The notes below the pieces were generated by a model. It had not been told where the DNA came from. It searched no databases and worked only from the letters and a program-made list of their open reading frames with translations. The translations under genes were made by a program, and so were the position numbers. A stretch of DNA of 64,000 bases from Hydrogenophaga sp. GTDB lineage: Bacteria > Pseudomonadota > Gammaproteobacteria > Burkholderiales > Burkholderiaceae_C. How positions within the stretch are numbered: the first letter of the stretch is position 1; each line of letters starts with the position of its first letter. The stretch spans positions 1 through 64,000 of the forward strand of contig JACVCO010000003.1 of the NCBI GenBank assembly GCA_016741995.1. Reading direction: 5' to 3'. Shown one piece after another: positions 1-8,173 of this stretch.

Positions 1-2
1 AC

Positions 3-1076
3 CCACGCCTGATGCTGTTCGACGCCCAGCGCCAGTTGCTCATGCGCCCCGAAGGCCGCACCGCCCAGGCGGTGTTCAAGCCCATCGTGGTGGACGGCCG
101 GACCGTGGGCCACCTGGGCTATGTGCCGCGGCTGCAGATGGTGGCCTCGCTGGAGCGCGTGTTCCTGGCGCAGCAGACGCGCACCTACGCCGCGATCGCG
201 CTCGGCCTGCTGGCGGCGGTGCTGCTCACCGCGGCGCTGATCGCACGCTGGCTCTCGGGCCGCCTGCGCGAACTGGGCGCCGGTACCCAGGCCGTGGCGC
301 AGGGCGACTACAGCGTGCGATTGCAGGCCCAGGGCCACGACGAACTGGCGCGCCTGGCCGGCGACTTCAACCGCATGGCGACTTCGCTGCAAGCGGCGCG
401 CCAGGCGCGCCAGCAATGGATCGCCGACATCGCGCACGAGTTGCGCACGCCGCTGGCCACGCTGCGCGCCGAGATCGAAGCGCTGCAGGACGGCGTGCGC
501 CAGCCCGACAGCGCCAACCTCGATTCGCTGGCCCAGGAAGTGAGCCGCCTCACGCGCCTGGTGGACGACCTGCGCCTGCTCTCGCTGTCCGACCTGGGGG
601 CGCTGAACTACCGCCTCGGCCCGCTCGACTTCGGCCGTTTCGTCGGCCACCACCTCGGCGATCAACCCGGCCAGGCCCTGCGCGTGCAGCACGATCTGGC
701 CAACGGCCTGCTGGTGAACGCCGACGGCGACCGGCTCGACCAGGTGCTGGCCAACCTGATGCAGAACACCCTGCGCTACAGCACGCCACCAGCCACGCTG
801 CGCGTGCGCGTGCAGCGCGACGGCCACGAGGCGCGCCTGACCTGGGAAGACTCCGCCCCCGGCGTGCCCGCCGAGGCCTTGCCGCGCCTCACAGACCGCC
901 TGTTCCGCGTGGACGAATCGCGCGCCAGCGCCAGCGGCGGCTCGGGCCTGGGCCTGGCCATCGCGCGGGCCATCGTCGAAGGCCATGGCGGGCGCATGCA
1001 GGCGTCGGCCAGCGAGCTCGGTGGCCTGCGTTGGGACATCTGGCTGCCCCTGCACACGGAGCCCGCGCATGGCTGA
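3..1076 (+). CDS. Sensor histidine kinase, BaeS-like (5' end cut by window)
   Basis: Inner-membrane two-component sensor kinase; the reading frame is open from base 3, so the start lies outside the window. Numbering from the first Met (base 12): a membrane segment at about 58-78, HAMP linker about 80-130, HisKA with the H-box HELRTPL (phospho-acceptor His142), then a HATPase_c domain with N-box NLMQNTLRY, G1 motif DSAPGVP and G2 motif GSGLGLAI. The stop overlaps the start of the response regulator by 8 nt, implying translational coupling. The catalytic core resembles BaeS, but the sensed signal cannot be read because the N-terminal sensor is missing. Confidence 0.9.
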   Translation, partial: PRLMLFDAQRQLLMRPEGRTAQAVFKPIVVDGRTVGHLGYVPRLQMVASLERVFLAQQTRTYAAIALGLLAAVLLTAALIARWLSGRLRELGAGTQAVAQGDYSVRLQAQGHDELARLAGDFNRMATSLQAARQARQQWIADIAHELRTPLATLRAEIEALQDGVRQPDSANLDSLAQEVSRLTRLVDDLRLLSLSDLGALNYRLGPLDFGRFVGHHLGDQPGQALRVQHDLANGLLVNADGDRLDQVLANLMQNTLRYSTPPATLRVRVQRDGHEARLTWEDSAPGVPAEALPRLTDRLFRVDESRASASGGSGLGLAIARAIVEGHGGRMQASASELGGLRWDIWLPLHTEPAHG

Positions 1077-1764
1077 ACGCATCCTCATCGTCGAAGACGA
1101 AACCAAGATCGCGGGCGTGCTGCTCGACTACCTCGCGCAGTCCGGCTACGAAACGCACCACCTCACCCGCGGCGACGAGGTCGAGCCCTGGCTGGCCGAG
1201 CACCCGGTCGACCTCGTGCTGCTCGACCTGATGCTGCCGGGCAAGAGCGGGCTCGACGTCTGCAAGGCCCTGCGCTCCGGTGCCCGGGGCAAGCCGTCGC
1301 CCGCGGTCATCATGGTCACGGCGCGGGTGGAGGAAATCGACCGCCTGCTGGGCCTGGAACTCGGCGCCGACGACTACATCTGCAAGCCCTTCAGCCCGCG
1401 CGAGGTGGTGGCGCGCGTGAAGGCGGTGCTGCGGCGGGGTGCGCACGCGGCCACGGCCACCGCCGGGCCGGGCGACGCGCACGGCCTGCACCTGGACGAC
1501 GCGGCCTGGCGCGCCACGCTCGACGGCCACGACCTCGGGCTCACCGCGGTGGAATACCAGTTGCTCAAGGTGCTGAGCGCGCGGCCCGGGCGCATCTTTT
1601 CGCGCGAGCAACTGATGGACGCGATGTACCGCGACGAGCGCGTGGTCTCGGACCGCACGGTGGACAGCCACATCAAGAAGCTGCGCCGCAAGATCCAGGA
1701 GTGCGCGCCGGAGCGCGAACTCATCCACTCCGTCTACGGCCTGGGCTACAAGTTCGAGCCCTGA
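1069..1764 (+). CDS. OmpR/PhoB-family response regulator, BaeR-like
   Basis: DNA-binding partner of the kinase upstream. The 232-residue protein has an N-terminal receiver domain with acidic pair Glu9/Asp10, phospho-acceptor Asp53 in VLLDLMLPG, and the conserved Lys in ICKPF. A C-terminal winged-helix domain follows (about 135-232), ending in the typical SVYGLGYKFEP. The ATG at 1069 is chosen because it overlaps the kinase stop (ATGGCTGA); an upstream in-frame start would lie inside the kinase. BaeR-type regulators usually control efflux and envelope-stress genes, and the window has two RND systems, but no link to them is visible in the sequence. Confidence 0.93.
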   Translation: MAERILIVEDETKIAGVLLDYLAQSGYETHHLTRGDEVEPWLAEHPVDLVLLDLMLPGKSGLDVCKALRSGARGKPSPAVIMVTARVEEIDRLLGLELGADDYICKPFSPREVVARVKAVLRRGAHAATATAGPGDAHGLHLDDAAWRATLDGHDLGLTAVEYQLLKVLSARPGRIFSREQLMDAMYRDERVVSDRTVDSHIKKLRRKIQECAPERELIHSVYGLGYKFEP

Positions 1765-1782
1765 GCCGCAGCCCCGGCGCGT

Positions 1783-2682
1783 TCAGCGCGGCGCGATCAC
1801 CGCCAGGCGTTGCGCGTTCTCTTTCAACTCGGCCAGCGGGTCGCGGCCCTCGGTCTGCAACACGATCAGCCGCGCTCCGGCCTGCTGCACGGCCTGCGCC
1901 ACCGCAGGCGGGGGCTCGCGATGGTGCAGCACGGCCGCCACCGTGGCCTCGCGCAAGCGCTTCGTCAGCTCGGCCAGGGCTTCGGGGGTCCAGGCCGCGT
2001 CGTCGTCGCGCACGTCGTGGCCCACCAGATCGAGGTTGAAACCGGTGACGAGGTAGTCGAGCCGGTCCGACAGGCTGAACACCGCGACGTTGCTGGCCGC
2101 CGCCAAGCGCGCCTCGCTCTGCGCGGTGACGGCCAGCAATTGCTGGCGTAGCGCGGCCGCATTGCCCTGCAGGCGCGTGCGCGCGCCAGGCACCAGGCGG
2201 CCGACATCGGCGGCGATCACGTCGGCCATGCGGCCGAGGTTGACCGGATCGAGCCAGGGCAAGGCCGCGGCCGAGGCCGCCTCTTCCCGCAGGGCAATGC
2301 CGGGCAGCGATGCGTCCAGTGGCCGCGCCGCGTCGATCTCGATCAGGCGGATGTTCTGGCGCCGCGCGAGCGGGAACAGTGGGTCGTCGGGCCAGATGGA
2401 GCGCAAGCCCACCACGGCGTCGGCCTCGCGCGCCGCCTGCGCCAGGCCGGCGGCGCCGCGGCCGGTGAAGAACGCGGTCTGGCGGTTCGGAGGCAGGGTC
2501 TCGGGCACTGGGCGCAGCACCGCGATGCCGGTGTCGCGCACCAGCGCCTGCGTGAGCGAAGCCACCACGGGGTGCGACACCAGCAGGCGGGCGGGCGTGG
2601 TTTGCGCCAGGGCCGGCGCACAGCACGCTGCCAAGGCCAGCAGGCCGGTGTGAACGAGGAATCGGCGTCGGCGCGGGGTCAT
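1783..2682 (-). CDS. TroA/ZnuA-like periplasmic protein lacking the metal ligands
   Basis: Last gene of the metal ABC operon; its ATG overlaps the permease stop (ATGA). It is 299 residues with a twin-Arg-rich N-terminus and signal peptide ending near ALA-QTT. The fold resembles cluster A-I metal-binding proteins: the segment PWLDPVNLGRMADVI matches the family region around the second His ligand. The three expected ligand histidines are missing at the aligned places (ETLPPNRQ, ALPWLDP, SLSDRLDY). The canonical binding protein is the separate gene at 4336-5265. This one may be an accessory or partner protein rather than a metal carrier; that role is inference. Confidence 0.7.
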   Translation of the reverse strand: MTPRRRRFLVHTGLLALAACCAPALAQTTPARLLVSHPVVASLTQALVRDTGIAVLRPVPETLPPNRQTAFFTGRGAAGLAQAAREADAVVGLRSIWPDDPLFPLARRQNIRLIEIDAARPLDASLPGIALREEAASAAALPWLDPVNLGRMADVIAADVGRLVPGARTRLQGNAAALRQQLLAVTAQSEARLAAASNVAVFSLSDRLDYLVTGFNLDLVGHDVRDDDAAWTPEALAELTKRLREATVAAVLHHREPPPAVAQAVQQAGARLIVLQTEGRDPLAELKENAQRLAVIAPR

Positions 2683-3584
2683 CCGGCTTGTCCTTTGAGG
2701 GCGGGCGTGAAACCGCGAACGATGGCCGCGAGCGCGAACAGCGCCCCGGCGGTGAGGATGATCGCGGCCCCCGATGGCAGGGGCAGCCCGAATTCGATCG
2801 GCACCAGGATGCCGACCTGCGTGCTCACGGTGGCGATCGCCACGCTGCACCAGAAGAAGCCGCGCATGGACAGGCTCAGCAGCCGCGCCGCAGCGGCAGG
2901 GATGATGAGCAAGGCGCCGACGAGGATCGCGCCGATCACCTTCACCGAGGCCACGGTCACGATCGTCACCAGCACCATGAAGAGGTAGTCGAGCAGCTTC
3001 ACACGCACGCCGCGCACGGTGGCCAGTTGCGGGTTGAAGCTGGCCAGCATGAAGCGGTTGTAGAGCGGCAGCGTGAGGCCCGTCACCAGCGCGGCCACCA
3101 CCAGCAACACCAGCAGGTCGTTGCCGTCGACGGTGAGCACCGAGCCGAACAGCACGTTCTCCAGGATGTGGATGTTCACGCGGCCCGACAGGATGAGCAG
3201 CAAGCTCGCGCCCATGGCCAGCGACACGGCAAGGAACACACCGATCAGCGTGTCGGGCGACAGGCCGGTGCGGTTGCGCAGGAAATTGACCATCAGGCCG
3301 AACAACAGGCAGTACGCGAACAGGCTGCCGTAGGGCCCGGTGTAGGGCTCGCCGAGCAGGATGCCGATGGCCACGCCAGTGAGCGCCGCGTGGCCCACCG
3401 CTTCGGAGAAAAAGGCCAGGCGCTTGACCACCACCAGCGTGCCCAGGCCGCCGAGCACCGGCCCGATGAACAGGCCCGCGAGCACCGCGTTGACCACGAA
3501 GCCATAGCCCAGCGAGGCGGGCAACGCGCCCTGTTCGGCCAGGTGCTGGATCGCGTGCCGAAGGCCGTCGAGCAGGCCCGTCAT
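2679..3584 (-). CDS. Metal ABC transporter permease (ZnuB/MntB family)
   Basis: Inner-membrane channel subunit of a zinc/manganese/iron ABC importer. The 301-residue protein is strongly hydrophobic, with eight to nine predicted membrane segments typical of the ABC-3 family, and contains the family stretch KVIGAILVGALLIIPAAAAR. The ATG at 3584 is chosen because it overlaps the ATPase stop (TGA at 3581-3583), giving the ATGA coupling also used at the next junction. Longer upstream readings run inside the ATPase gene. Works with the ATPase at 3581-4339 and the binding protein at 4336-5265. The metal is not determined by sequence. Confidence 0.93.
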   Translation of the reverse strand: MTGLLDGLRHAIQHLAEQGALPASLGYGFVVNAVLAGLFIGPVLGGLGTLVVVKRLAFFSEAVGHAALTGVAIGILLGEPYTGPYGSLFAYCLLFGLMVNFLRNRTGLSPDTLIGVFLAVSLAMGASLLLILSGRVNIHILENVLFGSVLTVDGNDLLVLLVVAALVTGLTLPLYNRFMLASFNPQLATVRGVRVKLLDYLFMVLVTIVTVASVKVIGAILVGALLIIPAAAARLLSLSMRGFFWCSVAIATVSTQVGILVPIEFGLPLPSGAAIILTAGALFALAAIVRGFTPALKGQAG

Positions 3585-4339
3585 GCCACGGCCTCCTCGG
3601 CCACGCCGTCGGTGGCGTGTTCGTGCCTTTGCCGGCTGGAGAACAGCGCCAGCACGCGCTCGGGCGTGAGCGTCTGCGACGGCACGCCATCGAACAGCAC
3701 CTGGCGGCTCAGGCCACTCACGCGATCGGCGAGGCGGCTCACGGCGTCGAGGTCGTGCTCGACCCACAGCACCGTCACGCCGGCGGCGCGCCAGCGCGCC
3801 AGCAAGGTCTCGAACACGCGCGAACCGGCTTCGTCGAGCGCGGACATGGGCTCGTCGAGCACGACCAGGTCGGGCGCGGGAATGAGCGCTTGCGCCAGCA
3901 GCACGCGCTGGCGCTCGCCACCCGAGAGCGCGCCCATGCGGCGGGCGGCCTTGTCGGCCATGCCGACCTCGTGCAGGGCCTGCTCCACCGGCGCCTTCCA
4001 TGTGCGCGAGAGCCCCATCAGCACCGGGCGGCGCTGGCACATGGTGCCCATGAAGTCGAGCACCGTCATCGGCAACCCGGGGTCGAAGGCCAGCGCCTGC
4101 GGCACGTAGCCCACGGTGCCGGGCCGCTCACCGGGCCAGCTCAGGCGGATCTGCCCGCGGTGCGGCATCTGCCCGAGCAGCGCCTTGACCAGCGAGCTCT
4201 TGCCGCCGCCGTTGGGGCCGACCAGGGCGTGCACGCTGCCGGCGGCCACACGCAGGTTCAACTGCTTGAGCACGTGGGTCTGGCCGAGCCGCAGATCGAC
4301 CGCCTCGAAATCGAGGGCGGGCCCGCGCACGGCGCTCAT
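3581..4339 (-). CDS. Metal ABC transporter ATP-binding protein
   Basis: Cytoplasmic ATPase that powers the importer, 252 residues. Walker A is GPNGGGKSS (41-49), the signature motif LSGGE is at 135-139, Walker B LVVLDEP at 155-161, and the H-loop His lies in WVEHDLD. It belongs to the ZnuC/MntA type. Its stop overlaps the permease start, and its own start overlaps the stop of the binding-protein gene by 4 nt, so the three transporter genes are translationally linked. The His-rich tail (RQRHEHATDG) is mild and not clearly a metal site. Confidence 0.94.
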   Translation of the reverse strand: MSAVRGPALDFEAVDLRLGQTHVLKQLNLRVAAGSVHALVGPNGGGKSSLVKALLGQMPHRGQIRLSWPGERPGTVGYVPQALAFDPGLPMTVLDFMGTMCQRRPVLMGLSRTWKAPVEQALHEVGMADKAARRMGALSGGERQRVLLAQALIPAPDLVVLDEPMSALDEAGSRVFETLLARWRAAGVTVLWVEHDLDAVSRLADRVSGLSRQVLFDGVPSQTLTPERVLALFSSRQRHEHATDGVAEEAVA

Positions 4340-5265
4340 GCGCTCTCCTGAATGGCGCGCACCACGGTGGCCAGGTTGCGCGCGATCTCCTGCTCGAACT
4401 TCTCTGCCGTGTAGGGGCCGTGCGAGATGTGCGTCAGCGCATACAGGCGCACGCCCGTTTCGCGGCGGATGGTGTCGACGTAGGCCGAGGGGAAATCCAT
4501 CTCCGAGAAGATCACCTTCACGTCGAGCGTGCGGATCTGGTCGATGGTGCCCTTGAGCTGCGCCGGGCTGGGCTCGATGCCGTGCGCGGGTTCTACCACG
4601 GCCGCCACCTCGAGGCCGAACTCGCGCAGCAGGTAGTCGTACGCGCCGTGGATGGTGGCGATGCGGAAACCGGCGCCAGGCGTTTTCACGAGTTGGCCGA
4701 GCGCGTCGGCGCGCAGCTTGCGCAGCCTCTGCGCATAAGCGCGCGCGTTGGTGGTGTAGGCGGCAGCGTTCGCCGGGTCGAGCTTGCCGAGTTCGCGCGC
4801 GATGGTGTTCACCTGCGAGATCGAGGCCGTGACCGACAGGAAGGTGTGCGGGTTCACCACCTTGCCCGACATGCCGCGCCCCGCGCCCACAGCCGGCAGC
4901 AGCGGCACCTGCGCATTCGCCTCGATCAGCGGCAGCGTCGGCTTCTCGCTGGCGGCGATCATGCGGCCCGCGAAGTCGTCGTGCCCCACGCCGTTGAGCA
5001 CGATCACGTCGAGCGAGCCGATGCGCTTGATGTCTTCGCTGCGCGGCTCGTAGGCGTGCGGATTGAAGCCCGCGGGAATGACGGGCACCACCTCGGCCAG
5101 ATCGCCCACGACGTTGGCGACATAGCTGTAGTACGGGTGCAGCGTGACGCCCACGCGCAGGCGCCTGGCCTGGGCACGGGCCTGTGCGGCGGCCAGCGCC
5201 AGGGGCGCAAGGGCCGCGGCCGACAACAGCCGGCGGCGGAGCATGGAAGCGGGGTGAATGGACAT
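4336..5265 (-). CDS. Metal ABC transporter substrate-binding protein (ZnuA/TroA family)
   Basis: Periplasmic metal-capturing protein, 309 residues. The start at 5265 gives a good signal peptide (RRR then a hydrophobic stretch, cleavage near ARA-QAR); ATG 5244 is an alternative. All four expected ligands are present: His70 in NPHAYEP, His140 in NPHTFLS, His206 in HGAYDYL and Glu255 in FSEMDF. The long His-rich loop of true ZnuA is absent, so zinc is not assured; manganese or ferrous iron are also possible. Fur-like sites upstream of the operon favour an iron-linked role, but this is inference. Confidence 0.92.
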   Translation of the reverse strand: MSIHPASMLRRRLLSAAALAPLALAAAQARAQARRLRVGVTLHPYYSYVANVVGDLAEVVPVIPAGFNPHAYEPRSEDIKRIGSLDVIVLNGVGHDDFAGRMIAASEKPTLPLIEANAQVPLLPAVGAGRGMSGKVVNPHTFLSVTASISQVNTIARELGKLDPANAAAYTTNARAYAQRLRKLRADALGQLVKTPGAGFRIATIHGAYDYLLREFGLEVAAVVEPAHGIEPSPAQLKGTIDQIRTLDVKVIFSEMDFPSAYVDTIRRETGVRLYALTHISHGPYTAEKFEQEIARNLATVVRAIQESA

Positions 5266-5300
5266 GGGGACTCGATGAAGGAAAACGGGTGGACGCACGC

Positions 5301-5939
5301 TCAGTGCGCGGCGTCCTTGCGGGTGACGCCGGCGTCGTAGCGGGTCACGACCTGGCGCCAGCCCTGGCGCATGAGGGCCGCGTCACCGATCTGCTGCGGC
5401 CAGTGCGGCGCGCCTTCGCGCTGCACCCAGATCTCGACCGCTTCACCGCTGTGCGCGTGCGCCTTCGAATCGCCCGGCGGATCCAGCGGCAGGCGCAGCA
5501 GGAACGAGGCCGCGACCTCGGGTGCCGCGCTGCGCCCCACCAGAGCGAATTCGTGCTCCTGCTGCACGGCGCGCCACTCGTGGGCGCCACGGGCGCGGGC
5601 GTCGGGGCCATCCGCGAACGGCGGCAGCGCCATCTCGCGCAGTTGCGCCACACCGGGCATCACCTGATCGGCTTCCTGGATCGCCACGATCTCCTCGGCC
5701 GCCACGAGCAGGTCGGCATGCACACCCTGCTCCGCCGCGTTGAGCTGCGTGCGCGCATCGAGCTGGTGCGCGGCCAATGCCGCGGCGGCCTGTGGCTGCG
5801 TGCGCACGCCCACCACCAAAGCCGCCACCAACAACACCGTGGCCGCCGTGAGCAGGACCCACAGCGTTTCGTGGCCGGCACCGGCTGGCCGCACCACCTG
5901 AACGGTCATCGGGGCAGCCCCGGGCCGGGCGGCGCTCAT
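5301..5939 (-). CDS. Membrane-anchored protein of a metal-ABC operon (DUF6162-like)
   Basis: The 212-residue protein has a single membrane segment at about residues 25-45 (LWVLLTAATVLLVAALVVGV), followed by a periplasmic domain. I recall related proteins called DUF6162 beside metal ABC transporters in Pseudomonas and Burkholderiales, but this name is from memory. Its ATG overlaps the stop of the 112-residue gene upstream (ATGA), and 35 nt separate it from the binding-protein gene, so it belongs to the same operon. The segment KAHAHSGE and a C-terminal His are possible metal contacts. Function unknown; a periplasmic accessory to metal uptake is the contextual guess. Confidence 0.7.
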   Translation of the reverse strand: MSAARPGAAPMTVQVVRPAGAGHETLWVLLTAATVLLVAALVVGVRTQPQAAAALAAHQLDARTQLNAAEQGVHADLLVAAEEIVAIQEADQVMPGVAQLREMALPPFADGPDARARGAHEWRAVQQEHEFALVGRSAAPEVAASFLLRLPLDPPGDSKAHAHSGEAVEIWVQREGAPHWPQQIGDAALMRQGWRQVVTRYDAGVTRKDAAH

Positions 5940-6274
5940 GGTTTGACGTCGGCGTGATCGACTTCGGCCGCGTGTTCGCCGCCGTCTTCCAGGCGCACGA
6001 AAAATTCACCTGCGGGGCGGGGGAACACCCAGGCCGAATCGCCACCCAACGTGCCCTTGGCCAGCACGCGCTCGTCGTAGGCCTTGACCTGGATGCTCAT
6101 GCCGGCGGCGTCGCTGCCATCGGAAAACCCCCCCACACAGCGCACGGCGTTGTCGGCCGAGGGCTTGCAGCTCAACAGCAGGCTGTGCGCCGCCGAGGGC
6201 TGGGACGCGAGCAGCGCAGCGGTGAACAGGACGGCGCCGGGCAGGGTCGCACAACGGAAACGGGGCATGGACAT
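5936..6274 (-). CDS. Small exported protein heading the metal ABC operon
   Basis: First gene of the operon, 112 residues. A clear signal peptide ends at about SAAHS. The mature protein has two cysteines (SCKPSA and VRCVGG) that could form a disulfide, and a C-terminal acidic/His segment (GGEHAAEVDHADVKP). The pattern resembles small periplasmic metal-related proteins of the NikL/CopC-like beta type, but I do not recognise the family with certainty. Its position directly behind a Fur-like site and ahead of the ABC genes suggests a metal-handling role. Function not established. Confidence 0.65.
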   Translation of the reverse strand: MSMPRFRCATLPGAVLFTAALLASQPSAAHSLLLSCKPSADNAVRCVGGFSDGSDAAGMSIQVKAYDERVLAKGTLGGDSAWVFPRPAGEFFVRLEDGGEHAAEVDHADVKP

Positions 6275-6315
6275 GGCCGGGGCAACTCACAAAGCATCGG
6301 GAGGCCTTGATGATA

Positions 6316-6334
6316 AATGAGAATTGTTCCCAAT
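6316..6334. promoter_or_regulatory. Fur-box-like site upstream of the metal ABC operon
   Basis: The 19-mer AATGAGAATTGTTCCCAAT matches the betaproteobacterial Fur consensus AATGAGAATNATTCTCATT at 15 of 18 defined positions. It lies 42 bases upstream of the first metal-operon gene (start 6274), a suitable place for repression. Seen in sequence; binding is inferred. Confidence 0.6.
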
Positions 6335-6418
6335 CTTGTTGCCTCAGGCCAGACGAGGCGCACGATGAGGCTTTCGGCCAAAGCATCACCTGCTCACAAA
6401 ATTATTTGCCCCAACCAT

Positions 6419-6447
6419 GAGAATGCGAAACATTCTCGTTTAGAATG
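6419..6447. promoter_or_regulatory. Overlapping Fur-like inverted repeats upstream of tonB-exbBD
   Basis: Perfect 7-5-7 inverted repeat GAGAATG-cgaaa-CATTCTC (6419-6437). Its right arm also pairs with a third half-site to give CATTCT-cgttt-AGAATG (6431-6447). A -10-like hexamer TAGAAT (6441-6446) overlaps it. Three half-sites spaced 11-12 bp fit overlapping Fur dimers on the promoter of the TonB genes. Confidence 0.6.
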
Positions 6448-6497
6448 ATCCCGTTTTCTGGCACATCGCCCTTGACCGCCCGCGCGAAAGGACCCCC

Positions 6498-6578
6498 ATG
6501 ATCACAGGCCTCGTCGTTCACGGCGCCAGTCTCATGCTGACACTGGTCGCGCTGTACTGGATCTTTCGACGCGGATAG
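6498..6578 (+). CDS. Small membrane peptide (26 aa) ahead of tonB
   Basis: A short reading frame starts at ATG 6498, preceded by AAAGGA with about 5 nt spacing, which is a good ribosome binding site. It encodes 26 residues: a short start, one hydrophobic helix (LMLTLVALYWIF) and a basic end RRG before TAG. It sits between the Fur-like promoter and tonB, and tonB itself has no clear ribosome binding site, so this could be a leader peptide or a genuine single-pass membrane microprotein. No family recognised. Confidence 0.4.
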   Translation: MITGLVVHGASLMLTLVALYWIFRRG

Positions 6579-6585
6579 TTCATGA

Positions 6586-7383
6586 ATGGCCCCTCCCCCG
6601 TCGGGCCCACAACACAAGCCGTTGCGCAGCGCCTCACGTTCACCCAACATGCCCACTGCCAGCGCCTCGATGGCGCCTCCCCTGTCTTCGCCCATGCCCC
6701 ACCAGGAACCACGCCGCTTCAACCGCCGCGTGCTGGTGGTCGGCGCGGTCGTGGGCCTGCACGTGGGTGCCCTGTGGGCCTTGCAGAGCGGCTTGCTGCG
6801 CCGCGCGGTGGAACTGGTGATACCGGTGCAGGTGCTGGCCGAGGTGATCGAGCTGCCGCAACCCCAGGTCGTGCCCGAACCACCGCCACCGGCGCCCGTG
6901 GTGCAACCGCCGCCGCCCAAACCGCGGCCCCAGCCCGTTCGACGGCCCGAGCCGGAACCCGTGCCCGTGCCCGTGGTGCAGGCCGAGCCTTCGCCCGTGG
7001 CTCCGGTGGTGCCTCCAGCGCCCCCGGCCCCACCGGAGCCCGTCGCGGCGGTGCCTGCGCCTCCCGCACCGCCCGCGCCTCCGGCGCCAGCACCTCCCGC
7101 AGTGACGCTTCCCACCACCACGGCTGAATATGCCCATCGCCCGACGCCGCCCTACCCCTCACTGTCGAGACGACTGGGCGAGCAGGGCCAGGTACTTTTG
7201 AGAGTTTTCGTTGAGGTCAACGGCGTTCCCAGCCGGGTCGAGGTGATCAGGTCGAGCGGCTATGAACGCCTGGACACCGCATCCAAAGACGCCGTCATGC
7301 GCTGGCGCTATGTGCCGGGCAAGCGTGGCGGTGCGCCAGAAGCGATGTGGGTCAATGTGCCCTTGCGCTGGGTTCTGGAATAG
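6586..7383 (+). CDS. tonB: Energy transducer TonB
   Basis: Couples proton motive force to TonB-dependent outer-membrane receptors. Up to 265 residues: short cytoplasmic lead, basic RRFNRR then an N-terminal membrane anchor (VLVVGAVVGLHVGALWAL), a very long Pro/Glu/Pro/Lys periplasmic spacer (about 90-175) and a C-terminal TonB domain with PPYPSLSRRLGEQGQV and SSGYERLD. The start is uncertain: ATG 6586, 6649, 6670 or 6694 are all in frame and none has a strong ribosome site; 6694 leaves the tightest lead before the anchor. Followed by exbB and exbD in one operon. No TonB-dependent receptor gene is in the window. Confidence 0.92.
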   Translation: MAPPPSGPQHKPLRSASRSPNMPTASASMAPPLSSPMPHQEPRRFNRRVLVVGAVVGLHVGALWALQSGLLRRAVELVIPVQVLAEVIELPQPQVVPEPPPPAPVVQPPPPKPRPQPVRRPEPEPVPVPVVQAEPSPVAPVVPPAPPAPPEPVAAVPAPPAPPAPPAPAPPAVTLPTTTAEYAHRPTPPYPSLSRRLGEQGQVLLRVFVEVNGVPSRVEVIRSSGYERLDTASKDAVMRWRYVPGKRGGAPEAMWVNVPLRWVLE

Positions 7384-7422
7384 CCATTTTTTTGAGCAGT
7401 CTTCGCAGGAGTCAGAGTAGTC

Positions 7423-8169
7423 ATGGATTCGAATTTCGCCACCTCGGGCCTGGCCCACGTCTGGACCCAGGGTGACTGGGTCACCCGCAGCGTCGCCATC
7501 GTGCTGCTGGCCATGTCGCTGGCCACCTGGATCATCATCGTCTGGAAAGCGCTGGACCTGCGCGCACAGCGCAAGCAGGCCCGCGGCGTCGAAGGCTTCT
7601 GGCACAGCGCCGATTTCGCCGAAGCGCTCGACAAGCTCGGCACCGCCGAAGGCAACCCGTTCCGCGCCGCCGCGCTCGAAGGCCGCGAGGCCGCGCGCCA
7701 CATCACCCACCAGGACAGCCACACCGGCAGCACGCCACAGCGCCAGTTGCACGACAGCCTGGACGTGAGCGACTGGATCGAGCGCTCGCTGCGCAAGAGC
7801 GTGGACGACTTCACCGCGCGCGCCCAGGGCGGCCTGTCGGTGCTGGCCTCTGTCGCATCCACCGCGCCGTTCGTGGGCCTGTTCGGCACGGTCTGGGGCA
7901 TCTACCACGCGCTGCTCAGCATCGGCGCATCGGGCCAGGTGAGCATCGACCAGGTGGCCGGCCCGATCGGCGAGGCGCTGATCATGACCGCGCTCGGCCT
8001 GCTCGTGGCCATCCCCGCGGTGCTGGGCTACAACGCACTCGTGCGCGGCAACAAATCGGTGCTGCACCAGCTCAACCGCTTCGCGCACGACCTGCACGCC
8101 TACCTCGTCACCGGTGCCCGCGTGAATGCCGGCGCCGACGGCAAGGTGCTCGCCATGAAGCGGGGTTGA
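7423..8169 (+). CDS. exbB: Biopolymer transport protein ExbB
   Basis: Inner-membrane proton-channel subunit of the TonB-ExbB-ExbD motor (MotA/TolQ/ExbB family), 248 residues. There are three membrane segments: about 24-44, 145-165 and 180-200. The conserved family region STAPFVGLFGTVWGIYHAL is at about 145-165, and GPIGEALIMTALGLLVAIPA at about 184-203. A GGAG-type ribosome site precedes ATG 7423. The order tonB-exbB-exbD and the Fur-like promoter point to iron/siderophore or heme uptake rather than Tol-Pal. Confidence 0.95.
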   Translation: MDSNFATSGLAHVWTQGDWVTRSVAIVLLAMSLATWIIIVWKALDLRAQRKQARGVEGFWHSADFAEALDKLGTAEGNPFRAAALEGREAARHITHQDSHTGSTPQRQLHDSLDVSDWIERSLRKSVDDFTARAQGGLSVLASVASTAPFVGLFGTVWGIYHALLSIGASGQVSIDQVAGPIGEALIMTALGLLVAIPAVLGYNALVRGNKSVLHQLNRFAHDLHAYLVTGARVNAGADGKVLAMKRG

Positions 8170-8173
8170 TCAC

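Noticed and set aside
6719-7162. Ala/Pro/Arg-rich frames antisense to tonB
   Set aside because: Produced by the proline-rich spacer of TonB; no independent start or domain.
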